In this document: in pieces, positions 48,030 to 57,205 of the stretch
How positions within the stretch are numbered: the stretch's first letter is position 1
Layout: each line of letters begins with the position of its first letter
Source: an uncultured Actinomycetes bacterium
GTDB lineage: Bacteria; Actinomycetota; Acidimicrobiia; Acidimicrobiales; Acidimicrobilacustridaceae
DNA length: 64,000 nucleotides
Assembly: GCA_937927725.1 (NCBI GenBank)
Contig: CALBSE010000062.1
Span: 20,101-84,100, forward strand
Direction of reading: 5' to 3'
Program-made: the position numbers and the translations under genes
The notes under the pieces: model-generated
Databases searched by the model: none
The model's input: only the letters and a program-made list of their open reading frames with translations
What the model was told of the DNA's origin: nothing

Positions 48030-48422
48030 ATGTCGAACCCCCTCGTTCAGTCAACTGGTCGTCGTAAGCGTGCAGTTGCACGCGTCATGCTTCGACCCGG
48101 CTCAGGCACCATCACAGTGAACAAGCGACCAGTCGCGGAGTACTTCCCGTCTGAAACGCATCGAATGATCCTCACCGAACCGCTTCGTCTTACGAGCACC
48201 GACGAGGTCTATGACGTCGTGTGCAACATTGACGGTGGCGGCGTGTCCGGCCAGGCCGGCGCTCTTCGTCACGGCATTGCCCGTGCACTTATCGAACTCG
48301 ATCCCGAACTGCGTGGCGAGCTCAAGAAGGCCGGATTCCTTACTCGCGATGATCGTAAGAAGGAATCGAAGAAGTACGGCCTCAAGAAGGCTCGTAAGGC
48401 TCCGCAGTACTCGAAGCGCTAA
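48030..48422 (+). CDS. rpsI: 30S ribosomal protein S9
   Basis: The C-terminal tail of S9 contacts P-site tRNA. It is 130 aa. It begins MSNPLVQSTGRRKRAVARVM, contains GSGTITVNKRPVAEYFPSET and GQAGALRHGIARALIELDPE, and ends in the conserved KKARKAPQYSKR. glmM follows after 17 bases. Confidence 0.98.
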   Translation: MSNPLVQSTGRRKRAVARVMLRPGSGTITVNKRPVAEYFPSETHRMILTEPLRLTSTDEVYDVVCNIDGGGVSGQAGALRHGIARALIELDPELRGELKKAGFLTRDDRKKESKKYGLKKARKAPQYSKR

Positions 48423-48439
48423 TTCCAGCGCGTCGCGCT

Positions 48440-49756
48440 GTGACTCTCCGATTCGGAACCGACGGTGTACGCGGACCCGCATCTGAGTTCACTGACGCCC
48501 TTGTTGTTGCGTTAGGTCAGGCTGCAGCGCAGGTACTCGGTACCTCATCCTTTGTTATTGGCCTCGATACTCGTGAATCGGGCGATCGGATTGAACGCGC
48601 TCTTGCTGCAGGTCTGGTTCTCGGTGGCGCGCAGCCATTGACAATGGGCATTGTTCCGACGCCTGCAGTTGCATGGGTATGCGCGCAACGCGGCGTGCCC
48701 GGCGCAGTCATCTCTGCATCACATAATCCATGGACTGATAACGGCATCAAGTTCTTTTCGCCTGGTGGCCGCAAGCTGTCTGACGAACTTGAAGCAGCAC
48801 TCGAAATCGCGCTCGACGCGCTTGTTGCTTCGGGTGTCGATAACAATCTTGCGACTGACGTTCAAGCCGATCCCAACGCTGTCGACGAATGGTGCGCTTC
48901 CGTCGCGTCGTCGGTTGCTGGGGTTGTTCCGATGCGAATCGTGATCGACTGTGCAAACGGGGCAGCGTCATTTGTTGCGCCTGAAATCTTCCGTGGCCTT
49001 GGTCTTGATGTGGAAGTCCTTCATGCGCAACCCGATGGTCGCAACATCAACGATGCCTGCGGGTCAACACATCCTGAAGATTTGCAGCGTGCGGTCGTTG
49101 CGAACGGCGCTGCACTTGGACTCGCGTTTGATGGCGACGCCGACCGGCTCCTTGCGGTCGACGAACGCGGTGAACTCATTGACGGCGATCAATTGATTGC
49201 ATTGTTCGCGCGCGATCTCCGCGAACGCGGTCAACTCGCTGGTGATCGTGTCGTCGTCACGGTGATGTCGAATCTTGGATTCCGTTTCGCCATGGATGCT
49301 CAGGGCATTGAAGTTATCGAGACTCCTGTTGGCGATCGTCATGTTCTCGAGGCGCTTGCTCGGACATCGAGTTCTCTCGGCGGCGAACAGTCCGGCCACA
49401 TCGTCTTTGCTGATCGAGCGACCACGGGTGATGGCGTGCTTTCGGGGGTGCAACTCGTCGATCTCGTTGCGCGTTCGCAAACGCCACTTTCCGTCTTGGC
49501 TCATGGCGCAATGGAGCGCCTCCCGCAGGTGCTGCGCAATATTCGTCTTGAACATCGTCGTGACGACATTGCTGACGCCATTGCTGGTGAGATCGCCGAG
49601 GTTGAACAATCACTCGGCGCTCGGGGCCGAGTTCTCATCCGGCTCAGTGGCACCGAACCCCTCGTGCGGGTCATGGTGGAAGCGCAGACCTTGGAGCAGG
49701 CCGAAGCTGCAGCCGACAACCTTGCTGCAGCCGTGATCCAGGCCTGCTCGGCCTAG
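48440..49756 (+). CDS. glmM: Phosphoglucosamine mutase
   Basis: GlmM converts glucosamine-6-phosphate to glucosamine-1-phosphate for UDP-GlcNAc and peptidoglycan. It is 438 aa. It begins MTLRFGTDGVRG. The phosphorylated catalytic Ser95 is in ISASHNPWTDNG, the metal loop is DGDADRLLAVDE, and the sugar-binding GGEQSGHIVFAD and phosphate-binding RLSGTEPLVRVM are present. The start is GTG 48440. It directly precedes the glmS-like gene, so the two sequential steps are linked. Confidence 0.96.
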   Translation: MTLRFGTDGVRGPASEFTDALVVALGQAAAQVLGTSSFVIGLDTRESGDRIERALAAGLVLGGAQPLTMGIVPTPAVAWVCAQRGVPGAVISASHNPWTDNGIKFFSPGGRKLSDELEAALEIALDALVASGVDNNLATDVQADPNAVDEWCASVASSVAGVVPMRIVIDCANGAASFVAPEIFRGLGLDVEVLHAQPDGRNINDACGSTHPEDLQRAVVANGAALGLAFDGDADRLLAVDERGELIDGDQLIALFARDLRERGQLAGDRVVVTVMSNLGFRFAMDAQGIEVIETPVGDRHVLEALARTSSSLGGEQSGHIVFADRATTGDGVLSGVQLVDLVARSQTPLSVLAHGAMERLPQVLRNIRLEHRRDDIADAIAGEIAEVEQSLGARGRVLIRLSGTEPLVRVMVEAQTLEQAEAAADNLAAAVIQACSA

Positions 49757-49768
49757 GCTGGCCCCCTC

Positions 49769-52700
49769 ATGTGCGGAATTATCGCCGTCGTTCGTCGACC
49801 GTCGCTCCGCCAGCCTCCTGGCTTGGCGGAAGTCTGTGACCGCCTTGAAGCGGCATCACAGTTGTTGGCCGGAGTTATCGCCTCGAAGACGGTAGCTATC
49901 GCCCCTGTCGCCGATGCGGCGACTGCGGTGGCCGATGCCGACCGCTTGTTGCGCGGAGTCGCCGGAGTTCGAGCATTGCTCGAGGTGTCAGGGCTACGCA
50001 TTTCCACGACCAACCTGATTGACGGACTCGCTCGACAAATTGATGAACTTGAGCGTCACCTCGATTCCGATGCGCGCGGCGCACACGCCCCAGCCGGTCG
50101 TGAACTCGAACGACTGAACGCCGCTGTCGTTTCATTGAAGGACGCAGTGTGGGCCGTGCAGCGCGACCGACTGCGCGCCGCCGACGGCGTTATTGGCCTG
50201 CTCGATGGGGTAGGACCCGCTGGTGAAGCGTTCAGTCCTGCCGCAGTCGCAGTGGCGCTTTCAATCCATCAAGCACTTTCTGCACTCGATCGACTCGAAG
50301 TTCGTGGACGCGACAGCGCTGGGCTTCACCTTCTCGTTCGCAACCATGCCCTCGATCTTTCCTCACCCGCGCTGAGTGCTGTCGTCGCCGATCGCGCCTC
50401 TGATCCCTTGTTCGGGTCAATGGCCGTGCGCACACCCGAGGGTCATTTGAGCTTTGTGTACAAAGCAGCGGCAGAGATCGGCGAACTTGGCGACAACACG
50501 CGCACGCTTCGTGCCGCCATCGTTTCTGATCCGTTGCTTCGCCATGCACTTGGTTCGCCCGATGTTGAAGCCGTTGTTCTTGGTCACACGCGTTGGGCCA
50601 GCGTTGGCATTATCAGTCAGCCCAACGCACATCCGCTGAATTCAGAAGAAACCGACGAAGTTGGCGGGGCATATGTCACCGCCGTCCTCAACGGCGATGT
50701 CGACAACTTTGCCGATCTCAAGGCAGCACAGTCGTTGCATATTGCCGACGAGATCACCACCGATGCGAAGGTCATTCCCACTCTGACATCGCGGGCGATG
50801 GCTGATGGCACCGGAGTTCTCGACGCATTTCGTTCAACGGTGAACCAACTCGAAGGATCAGTTGCGATCGCAGCGAGTGCTGCAGACGCCGCCGATTCGC
50901 TGTTACTCGCGTTGCGCGGAAGTGGGCAGGCGCTCTATATCGGTCTCGCTGAGGATTCCTTCATCGTGGCGAGTGAACCGTACGGCGTTGTTGAAGAGAC
51001 GTCTTCGTACCTTCGACTCGATGGCGATATTCCCGTTGACCCAACGAATCCCGCGAGTAGCGGGCAGGTGGTTCGATTGCTCGGTGCAAAGGCGGGCGAT
51101 CGTGAAGGAATTGAACGCTGGGCCTACGACGGCACGCTCATTCCCGTACTGGCCGACGACCTCGCCGACGCACAGATCACCACTCGTGACATCGATCGCG
51201 GCGACTCACCGCATTTCCTTCTCAAGGAAATCGGAGAAGCGCCCGCGTCCTTCCGCAAGACCTTGCGGGGCAAGTTGGTTGAAATCGACGGACACTCCGA
51301 TGTGCTCCTTGGTGACGATGTGTTGTCGCCCGAACTGCGCGCGGCATTGGCTGATGGTTCGATCACTCGAATTCTTGCGATCGGCCAAGGCACAGCAGCC
51401 GTAGCAGCTCGTTCACTACTTGAGGGTCTGGCGGCGTTCGCGCCCTCATCTCCCGTAACCGTGGAAGCAATTCTGGCCACGGAACTCAGCGGCTTCCATC
51501 TCGCTGAATCAATGGCCGACACTCTCGTAGTCGCCGTCAGCCAGTCAGGTACAACGACCGATACGAACCGCACGGTTGATTTGGTGCGAGCGCGCGGCGC
51601 ACACGTTGTCGCGATTGTAAATCGTCGTAATAGTGACCTCACTGACCGCGCCGACGGTGTCCTCTACACCTCCGATGGCCGCGACGTTGAAATGAGTGTC
51701 GCGTCAACGAAGGCGTTCTACGCCCAGATAGCCGCATGTTTCTTGCTTGCCGCCGCACTCGCCGATGCCATCGGCGTGAGGTCGCCGGAACGTTCGGCAA
51801 TTCTTGACGGCCTTCGACAAATCCCCGATGCGTTGGAACGCACCTTCGCTTTGCGTGATGACATCGAAGCAGCGGCACAGCGTGTTGCGCCTTCGCGTCG
51901 TTACTGGGCGATCGTCGGCAATGGTGCAAACCGCATTGCGGCCGAAGAAGTTCGTATCAAGCTCTCTGAGCTTTGCTACAAGGCCATTGCTTGCGATGGC
52001 ACAGAAGACAAGAAGCACATTGATCTGTCTTCTGAGCCAATGATCCTCGTCTGTGCGGCGGGGCTCCAGGGCTCAACCGCCGACGATGTGGCCAAGGAAG
52101 TCGCGATCTACCGGGCCCATAAGGCAGCGCCCGTTGTCATCGCCACGCAAGGCGAGGAGCGCTTTTCTGCTGCGCTCCAAGTCATCGCCGTTCCCGAGGT
52201 CCATCCTCGACTCGCCTTCATTCTTTCCGCAATGGTCGGCCACCTCTTTGGGTATGAGGCCGCTCTCGCGATCGATGCGCAGGCCCGACCACTCCGAGAG
52301 GCTCGCGCCGCGATCGATACTGCGGTTGCCGATGGTCTTCCCGGCGATGGCGAATCATTGCTCGAACGATTGCGCCCACTCCTCACGGTTTTCGCGTCGC
52401 GTTATTTCGATGGACTTCGTAACGGTGAGTACAACGGCCACCTCGAAGCAAGTTCAGCTGTGCGATTGGCCACCGTGTGGCGGTTTGCTCTTGGCTCGGT
52501 GCCTTTGGAGTCCTACCAAGTCGAGTACGGCAAGGTCGGCACGCCGGCCGTGGTGCTTGAAGATTTGGTGGCGGCGCTCACTTCAGCGATCGATGAACTC
52601 ACCCGTCCTGTCGATGCCATCAAGCATCAGGCCAAGACTGTCACCGTCGGTATTTCGCGCAGCGATGAAACGCTCATGCAGGTTCCGCTGGTCAAGGAGG

Positions 52701-53242
52701 TCCTCGCCACCGGGGCTTCGCGCGATCGCCTCACTTATTCAACGCTACGAACACTTTCCGCGCTCGAACCCCTTGTTGATGAAGTGCTCGGCTACACGCG
52801 TTACGCGATCGAGGGTCACGTCGATCCTGCCGGTCGTGACGAAGCTCGCGTTGTCATTATCGACCGGGGTGGCCTCGCTCGCGATCTACAAAGCCGAACC
52901 ACTGATGATCCACAACTTCGAGGCACGAAGCGTCTCGTCGCGGTCGAACACACCGTGTTGGTAGCAAAGGGTCGCAACGACGGTCGTACGGTGATCATTG
53001 TTCCCGAGATCAAAGACGGCGAACCGACTGGCTTGTCGTTGTTGCATGTTCGCTTGCGCGACGACCTTGCTCTTCCTGCGTTGCGATCGGTCTTGCAGGG
53101 TTACCGAAATCGTTACGCCGCTATCAAGCATGCGGTGACGGAAACCGAACCGGTCTTCCGCGACGATCTACTGACTGATGTTCCTGTCATTGAGCTGATG
53201 ACAGAACCAGTGAACTTGCTGGCCGAACACTGGCGCTCATGA
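49769..53242 (+). CDS. glmS: Long-form GlmS-like glutamine-fructose-6-phosphate aminotransferase
   Basis: GlmS makes glucosamine-6-phosphate from fructose-6-phosphate and glutamine. This protein is 1157 aa, nearly double the usual ~610. It starts MCGIIAVV with nucleophile Cys2, but ~160 residues are inserted before the rest of the glutaminase domain (VRGRDSAGLHL ~178, GHTRWASVG ~271, LNGDVDN ~307). The first SIS domain has AIGQGTAAVAA, VSQSGTTTDTNR (~590) and SVASTKAFYAQI (~642). The second has GNGANRIAAEEVRIKLSELC (~717). The normal GlmS end is reached near residue 840, and ~315 further residues of unknown fold follow, ending VIELMTEPVNLL. Context between glmM and acpS supports the role. Several normally fixed residues differ. 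Confidence 0.85.
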   Translation: MCGIIAVVRRPSLRQPPGLAEVCDRLEAASQLLAGVIASKTVAIAPVADAATAVADADRLLRGVAGVRALLEVSGLRISTTNLIDGLARQIDELERHLDSDARGAHAPAGRELERLNAAVVSLKDAVWAVQRDRLRAADGVIGLLDGVGPAGEAFSPAAVAVALSIHQALSALDRLEVRGRDSAGLHLLVRNHALDLSSPALSAVVADRASDPLFGSMAVRTPEGHLSFVYKAAAEIGELGDNTRTLRAAIVSDPLLRHALGSPDVEAVVLGHTRWASVGIISQPNAHPLNSEETDEVGGAYVTAVLNGDVDNFADLKAAQSLHIADEITTDAKVIPTLTSRAMADGTGVLDAFRSTVNQLEGSVAIAASAADAADSLLLALRGSGQALYIGLAEDSFIVASEPYGVVEETSSYLRLDGDIPVDPTNPASSGQVVRLLGAKAGDREGIERWAYDGTLIPVLADDLADAQITTRDIDRGDSPHFLLKEIGEAPASFRKTLRGKLVEIDGHSDVLLGDDVLSPELRAALADGSITRILAIGQGTAAVAARSLLEGLAAFAPSSPVTVEAILATELSGFHLAESMADTLVVAVSQSGTTTDTNRTVDLVRARGAHVVAIVNRRNSDLTDRADGVLYTSDGRDVEMSVASTKAFYAQIAACFLLAAALADAIGVRSPERSAILDGLRQIPDALERTFALRDDIEAAAQRVAPSRRYWAIVGNGANRIAAEEVRIKLSELCYKAIACDGTEDKKHIDLSSEPMILVCAAGLQGSTADDVAKEVAIYRAHKAAPVVIATQGEERFSAALQVIAVPEVHPRLAFILSAMVGHLFGYEAALAIDAQARPLREARAAIDTAVADGLPGDGESLLERLRPLLTVFASRYFDGLRNGEYNGHLEASSAVRLATVWRFALGSVPLESYQVEYGKVGTPAVVLEDLVAALTSAIDELTRPVDAIKHQAKTVTVGISRSDETLMQVPLVKEVLATGASRDRLTYSTLRTLSALEPLVDEVLGYTRYAIEGHVDPAGRDEARVVIIDRGGLARDLQSRTTDDPQLRGTKRLVAVEHTVLVAKGRNDGRTVIIVPEIKDGEPTGLSLLHVRLRDDLALPALRSVLQGYRNRYAAIKHAVTETEPVFRDDLLTDVPVIELMTEPVNLLAEHWRS

Positions 53243-55050
53243 TTCTGGGAATCGGAAACGATCTGGTTGATCTCGACCGATTCCGGCGAGTGCTCGAGCG
53301 CCGACCTGGACTCATCGAAAAACTTTTCACTGCAAGCGAGCGTGAATACGCACTTCGTCGATCTGATCCTACCGAACGCTTTGCTGTTCGCTTCGCTGCG
53401 AAGGAAGCGGTGCTGAAAGCAATGGGTGTCGGTATCGGTGCCGCCGACTGGCATGAGATCGAAGTCCTCCGTGATGGCGATGGACGACCATCGCTTTCAT
53501 TGACGGGGCGCGCTGCTGCACTTGCTGAACAGCAGGGAATGAAGGCCTGGAGGCTCACCTTGAGTCATTCAGAGATCGTTGCGCAGGCCGTTGTCGTTGC
53601 GCTTGGCGCCGAAACGGCGTCGCCGATGCTTGGCCCCCTTGGTGTCCAAGCATTGCCGCGCCCCGACGCAATCGATGGTGGGGGATTGGTTCCCATCGTG
53701 ACGCCCGAAGAAATGAATGCAATCGATCATGCCGCGCCCGAACCGGTCGAAGAACTCATTCATCGAGCCGGCAGAGCAGTTGCGCGCACAGCTGTTCAGA
53801 TGCTCGGCGGCACCTACGGGCGACGCGTCGTAGTGCTTGCGGGCAAAGGGAATAACGGTAACGACGGACGTGATGCCGCAACGCGCCTCCAGGCCCAGGG
53901 CGTGCACGTCACGATTGTCGACGCCGCAGATGCGCCCGAAGTTCTTCCGGATTGCGATCTGGTGATTGACGCGGCATACGGCACCGGATTCCGTGGCGAA
54001 TGGGATGCACCGATTGCACCCCCGGGTTGTCTCGTGCTTGCGGTTGATATCCCGTCAGGGATCAATGGTCGCAACGGTTCGTGCGTTGGCGACGTCCTTG
54101 AGGCAGACGCGACGATCTCGTTTGCTGCGCTCAAGCCCGGCAATGTGTTTGGTGATGGTTTCGCGTGCAGCGGTGAACTCGCTGTCGCCAACATCGGACT
54201 CGATACTCGCAATGCGAGTGCACATCTCGTCGGTGCTGCTGCAGTTGCATCGTGGATTCCTGAGCCGGCGAGTAACGCTCATAAGTGGCAGAGCGCGGTA
54301 TGGGTTGTTGCCGGAAGTCCGGGGATGGGCGGCGCTGCCTCGTTGTGTTCTGGTGCTGCAGCGCGAACCGGCGCGGGCTATGTGCGTGTCTCGACTCCAG
54401 GAGGCGCAGCCGCCGATCTTCCGATTGAAGCTGTGCGCACTGACGTGTCATCGGACGCGTGGGCGGCAGAGGTCATTTCCGATCTCGCTCGTTTTGATGC
54501 GCTCGTCATCGGGAACGGCCTTGGCGTCGCTGATGGAACGAAGGAACAGATCCGACAAGTTGTTGCTGCTGCGACTGGGCGGGGAGTGCCGACTGTTGTC
54601 GATGCCGATGGCCTCACTGCGCTGGGCACCGAGGTCTCACGTTTCGTTTCGGAATCCACTGTGCTCACTCCACACGATGGCGAATTCGCGCGACTTGCTG
54701 GTCGCACTCCAAGCGAAGATCGCATCGCCGATGCCCGCGGCCTTGCGATCGAGAGCGGCGCAATCGTGCTTCTCAAGGGTCGGACGACTGTGGTCGCTGC
54801 TCCCGATGGCGAGGTACTTGTCTCGATCGCAGGTGATCAACGGTTGGCAACCGCCGGTACGGGCGATGTCTTGGCCGGAATTATCGGCGCACTACTGGCA
54901 TGCGGCGTCGATCCCCTCCGTGCTGCGGCCGGTGGTGCATTCATCCACGGACGAGCCGGAGCCCTAGGCTGGCGCCGTGGACTGGTAGCGGGCGATGTCA
55001 TCGCTCACCTTCCAGCCGTGCTTGACGACTTGACCTTTCTGCGGCCTTAG
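53239..55050 (+). CDS. AcpS-NnrE-NnrD fusion: holo-ACP synthase plus NAD(P)HX epimerase/dehydratase
   Basis: This single 603-aa protein joins three activities. Residues 1-~122 are holo-ACP synthase, attaching phosphopantetheine from CoA to acyl carrier protein: MILGIGNDLVDLDRF with Asp8, and RFAAKEAVLKAMG with the catalytic Glu. Residues ~150-340 are the YjeF_N epimerase (GKGNNGNDGRDAATRL). Residues ~350-603 are the ADP/ATP-dependent NAD(P)H-hydrate dehydratase, with LTPHDGEFARLAG, VVLLKGRTTVV-like IVLLKGRTTVVAAP and the nucleotide loop ATAGTGDVLAGIIGAL. NnrE-NnrD fusions are common; with AcpS in front it is unusual. There is no internal stop or restart site at the junction. The ATG overlaps the glmS stop. 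Confidence 0.92.
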   Translation: MILGIGNDLVDLDRFRRVLERRPGLIEKLFTASEREYALRRSDPTERFAVRFAAKEAVLKAMGVGIGAADWHEIEVLRDGDGRPSLSLTGRAAALAEQQGMKAWRLTLSHSEIVAQAVVVALGAETASPMLGPLGVQALPRPDAIDGGGLVPIVTPEEMNAIDHAAPEPVEELIHRAGRAVARTAVQMLGGTYGRRVVVLAGKGNNGNDGRDAATRLQAQGVHVTIVDAADAPEVLPDCDLVIDAAYGTGFRGEWDAPIAPPGCLVLAVDIPSGINGRNGSCVGDVLEADATISFAALKPGNVFGDGFACSGELAVANIGLDTRNASAHLVGAAAVASWIPEPASNAHKWQSAVWVVAGSPGMGGAASLCSGAAARTGAGYVRVSTPGGAAADLPIEAVRTDVSSDAWAAEVISDLARFDALVIGNGLGVADGTKEQIRQVVAAATGRGVPTVVDADGLTALGTEVSRFVSESTVLTPHDGEFARLAGRTPSEDRIADARGLAIESGAIVLLKGRTTVVAAPDGEVLVSIAGDQRLATAGTGDVLAGIIGALLACGVDPLRAAAGGAFIHGRAGALGWRRGLVAGDVIAHLPAVLDDLTFLRP

Positions 55051-55072
55051 CGGCGCGGATCCTGGAGGAACG

Positions 55073-55555
55073 ATGCTGCGAGAACTGCCTGTTCGCGATG
55101 TCATGGCCAGCGATGTCCTGACCTTTGCCCCCGGGGACAACGTCATGGACGCTATGCGGACCATGCTCATCCGGGACGTCGATGGCGCCCCTGTGGTCGA
55201 CGCCGATGGCGCAATCGTTGGGTTGCTCTCCACCTCTGATCTCATTGTTGAAGAGGCTCGCGTTCACCTCCCGACTGTGATCACGTTGCTCGGCGCCTAT
55301 ATCGAACTTCCTTCCTCGAAGAAGAAGTTTGATCGCGATGTCGAGAAGGCACTCGGCTCCACTGTTGGCGAAGTTATGGGCGACGCTGCACCGACACTTG
55401 GTCCCGACGACACCGTTGAGTACGCGGCCACGATCATGCACGAGCAAGGCGCCGACCGTCTTCCCGTTGTCGATGACTCTGGTGCGATTATTGGCATCGT
55501 TGCTCGCGGCGACATCGTTCGCGCCATCGTGAACGAACAGGACGCGGGCAAGTAG
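55073..55555 (+). CDS. CBS-domain pair protein
   Basis: This 160-aa protein is made of two CBS domains, which usually bind adenine nucleotides or SAM and sense energy state. CBS1 runs VRDVMASDVLTFAPGDNVMD to IVGLLSTSDLI. CBS2 runs VGEVMGDAAPTLGPDDTVEY to IIGIVARGDIVRAI. There is no attached catalytic or DNA-binding domain. It lies 22 bases after the AcpS-Nnr gene and 4 bases before alr, so it is probably co-transcribed with wall-precursor genes. The ligand is unknown. Confidence 0.88.
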   Translation: MLRELPVRDVMASDVLTFAPGDNVMDAMRTMLIRDVDGAPVVDADGAIVGLLSTSDLIVEEARVHLPTVITLLGAYIELPSSKKKFDRDVEKALGSTVGEVMGDAAPTLGPDDTVEYAATIMHEQGADRLPVVDDSGAIIGIVARGDIVRAIVNEQDAGK

Positions 55556-55559
55556 CACG

Positions 55560-56681
55560 ATGCGTGCTGCGCGCGCCGAGGTCGACCTCGGAGCGATCGC
55601 CCACAATGTGGGTGTTCTGCGCACATTGGTCGCGCCGTCGTTGGTGTGCGCCGTCGTAAAAGCTGACGGGTATGGCCACGGCGCAATCGCAGTGAGTGAA
55701 GCCGCGCTCGATGCTGGTGCCGACTGGCTCGCAGTCGCACTCATCGAAGAAGCCGCGGTTCTTCGTAAGGCGGGCATCACCGCACCGATTCTTCTTCTGT
55801 CGCAGCCGAGGCTCGCAGACTTGGTTGCCGTTGTTCGTTACGACCTGCGCGTGTGCATTACTTCGCCGATCGCCGTTGAACTCCTAGCGAATGCTGCTCG
55901 TGAACAGGGCAAGGTCGTTCCTGTTCATATGAAGGTCGATACTGGAATGAACCGTGTTGGGGTTGACCCAGCCGATGCGCTTTCGCTTGCCCGTGAAGTT
56001 GTGAAGCGACCAGAACTGGTTCTTGAAGGCGTCTTCACGCATTTCGCCGTGGCAGACGAACCTGAAAATGCTTTTACTGATGAGCAACTTGATCGTTACG
56101 ACGCCGTGCTTACTCAGTTGGGCGAGGCGGGAATCTTCCCGTCAATTCGCCATTCTGCGAACTCCGCTGCTGCTATTGCCCACCCGCGCGGCCGTTACGA
56201 CCTCGTCCGGGTCGGTATCGCGGTCTACGGCATTTCCCCGGCGCCGGGGCTTCCTGGCACTCCCGACCTCCGCCCCGCACTTTCGTTGCGTGCGGAAGTT
56301 TCGACTGTGAAGCGAGTCAAGGCAGGCGAAGGAATTTCCTACGGCCTTCGCCACCGATTTGATGTTGACAGCACGGTTGCGACCGTTCCGATTGGTTACG
56401 CCGACGGCGTGCCCCGTCGTCTTGGCCTTGTTGGCGGCGAAGTTCTGATCGGTGGCAAGAAGCGTCCCATCGTTGGCGTCGTCACCATGGACCAACTCAT
56501 GGTTGATTGCGGCGACGATCACGTTGAAGTGGGCGACGAGGTTGTGCTCATCGGCACGCAAGGCAAAGCAATGATCACGGCCGAAGATGTCGCCGGACAC
56601 CTCGACACAATCGCCTACGAAATTGTCTGCGGTATTGGGCCCCGAGTTCCGCGCTTTTATCCGCGAGGATTGAACGGATGA
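55560..56681 (+). CDS. alr: Alanine racemase
   Basis: This PLP enzyme makes D-alanine for peptidoglycan. It is 373 aa. The PLP-binding Lys34 is in AVVKADGYGHGA, and the catalytic tyrosine (~261) is in EGISYGLRHRF. Other landmarks are VPVHMKVDTGMNRVG, IRHSANSAA and VGVVTMDQLMVDCG. The protein starts directly in the fold with MRAARAEVDLGAIAHNV. The stop overlaps tsaE by 4 bases. Confidence 0.97.
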   Translation: MRAARAEVDLGAIAHNVGVLRTLVAPSLVCAVVKADGYGHGAIAVSEAALDAGADWLAVALIEEAAVLRKAGITAPILLLSQPRLADLVAVVRYDLRVCITSPIAVELLANAAREQGKVVPVHMKVDTGMNRVGVDPADALSLAREVVKRPELVLEGVFTHFAVADEPENAFTDEQLDRYDAVLTQLGEAGIFPSIRHSANSAAAIAHPRGRYDLVRVGIAVYGISPAPGLPGTPDLRPALSLRAEVSTVKRVKAGEGISYGLRHRFDVDSTVATVPIGYADGVPRRLGLVGGEVLIGGKKRPIVGVVTMDQLMVDCGDDHVEVGDEVVLIGTQGKAMITAEDVAGHLDTIAYEIVCGIGPRVPRFYPRGLNG

Positions 56682-57205
56682 TCTTCACCCGCACGACCTC
56701 GCCGGAAGCGACGAAAGAACTTGCTGCCGCGCTCGCTGAGTTGGCGCGTCCCGGCGACCTCATACTTCTCGCTGGCGATCTGGGCGCTGGCAAGACCGCA
56801 TTTACGCAAGGCTTCGGGGCAGCACTGGGTATCGATGATCTCATCACCTCGCCGACATTCACGTTGGTCAACACCTACGAGGGTCGCCTCGAACTCAATC
56901 ACCTCGATGTGTATCGACTCGAAGCGCTGAGCGAGGTGCTCGATCTCGGAGTTCCCGAAATGCTTGACGATGGCGGCGTGACCGTTATCGAGTGGGGAGA
57001 TTCCGTCGCGCCTGCCCTTCCCGCTGACTACCTCGAAATTCGATTCTCCTTTGATGAGGTCGCGATTTCACTCGACCCCACCGGCGCAGCTGACGATGTG
57101 CGAGTTCTCGAACTCGTTCCAGTCGGTCCACGTTGGAGTGCACGCATTCGCGCAGTCGCCACCGCGGTTTCTCCGTGGATTCACGAACCTGACGGAGACG
57201 ACTGA
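56678..57205 (+). CDS. tsaE: tRNA t6A biosynthesis ATPase TsaE
   Basis: TsaE is the ATPase that resets the TsaB-TsaD complex during t6A37 synthesis. It is 175 aa. The Walker A motif is LAGDLGAGKTAFTQGFG (near residue 30-46), followed by TSPTFTLVNTYEGRLELNHL and VTVIEWGDSV with the conserved EW. The C-terminal ~30 residues are extra. It overlaps alr by 4 bases and tsaB by one. Confidence 0.95.
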   Translation: MIFTRTTSPEATKELAAALAELARPGDLILLAGDLGAGKTAFTQGFGAALGIDDLITSPTFTLVNTYEGRLELNHLDVYRLEALSEVLDLGVPEMLDDGGVTVIEWGDSVAPALPADYLEIRFSFDEVAISLDPTGAADDVRVLELVPVGPRWSARIRAVATAVSPWIHEPDGDD

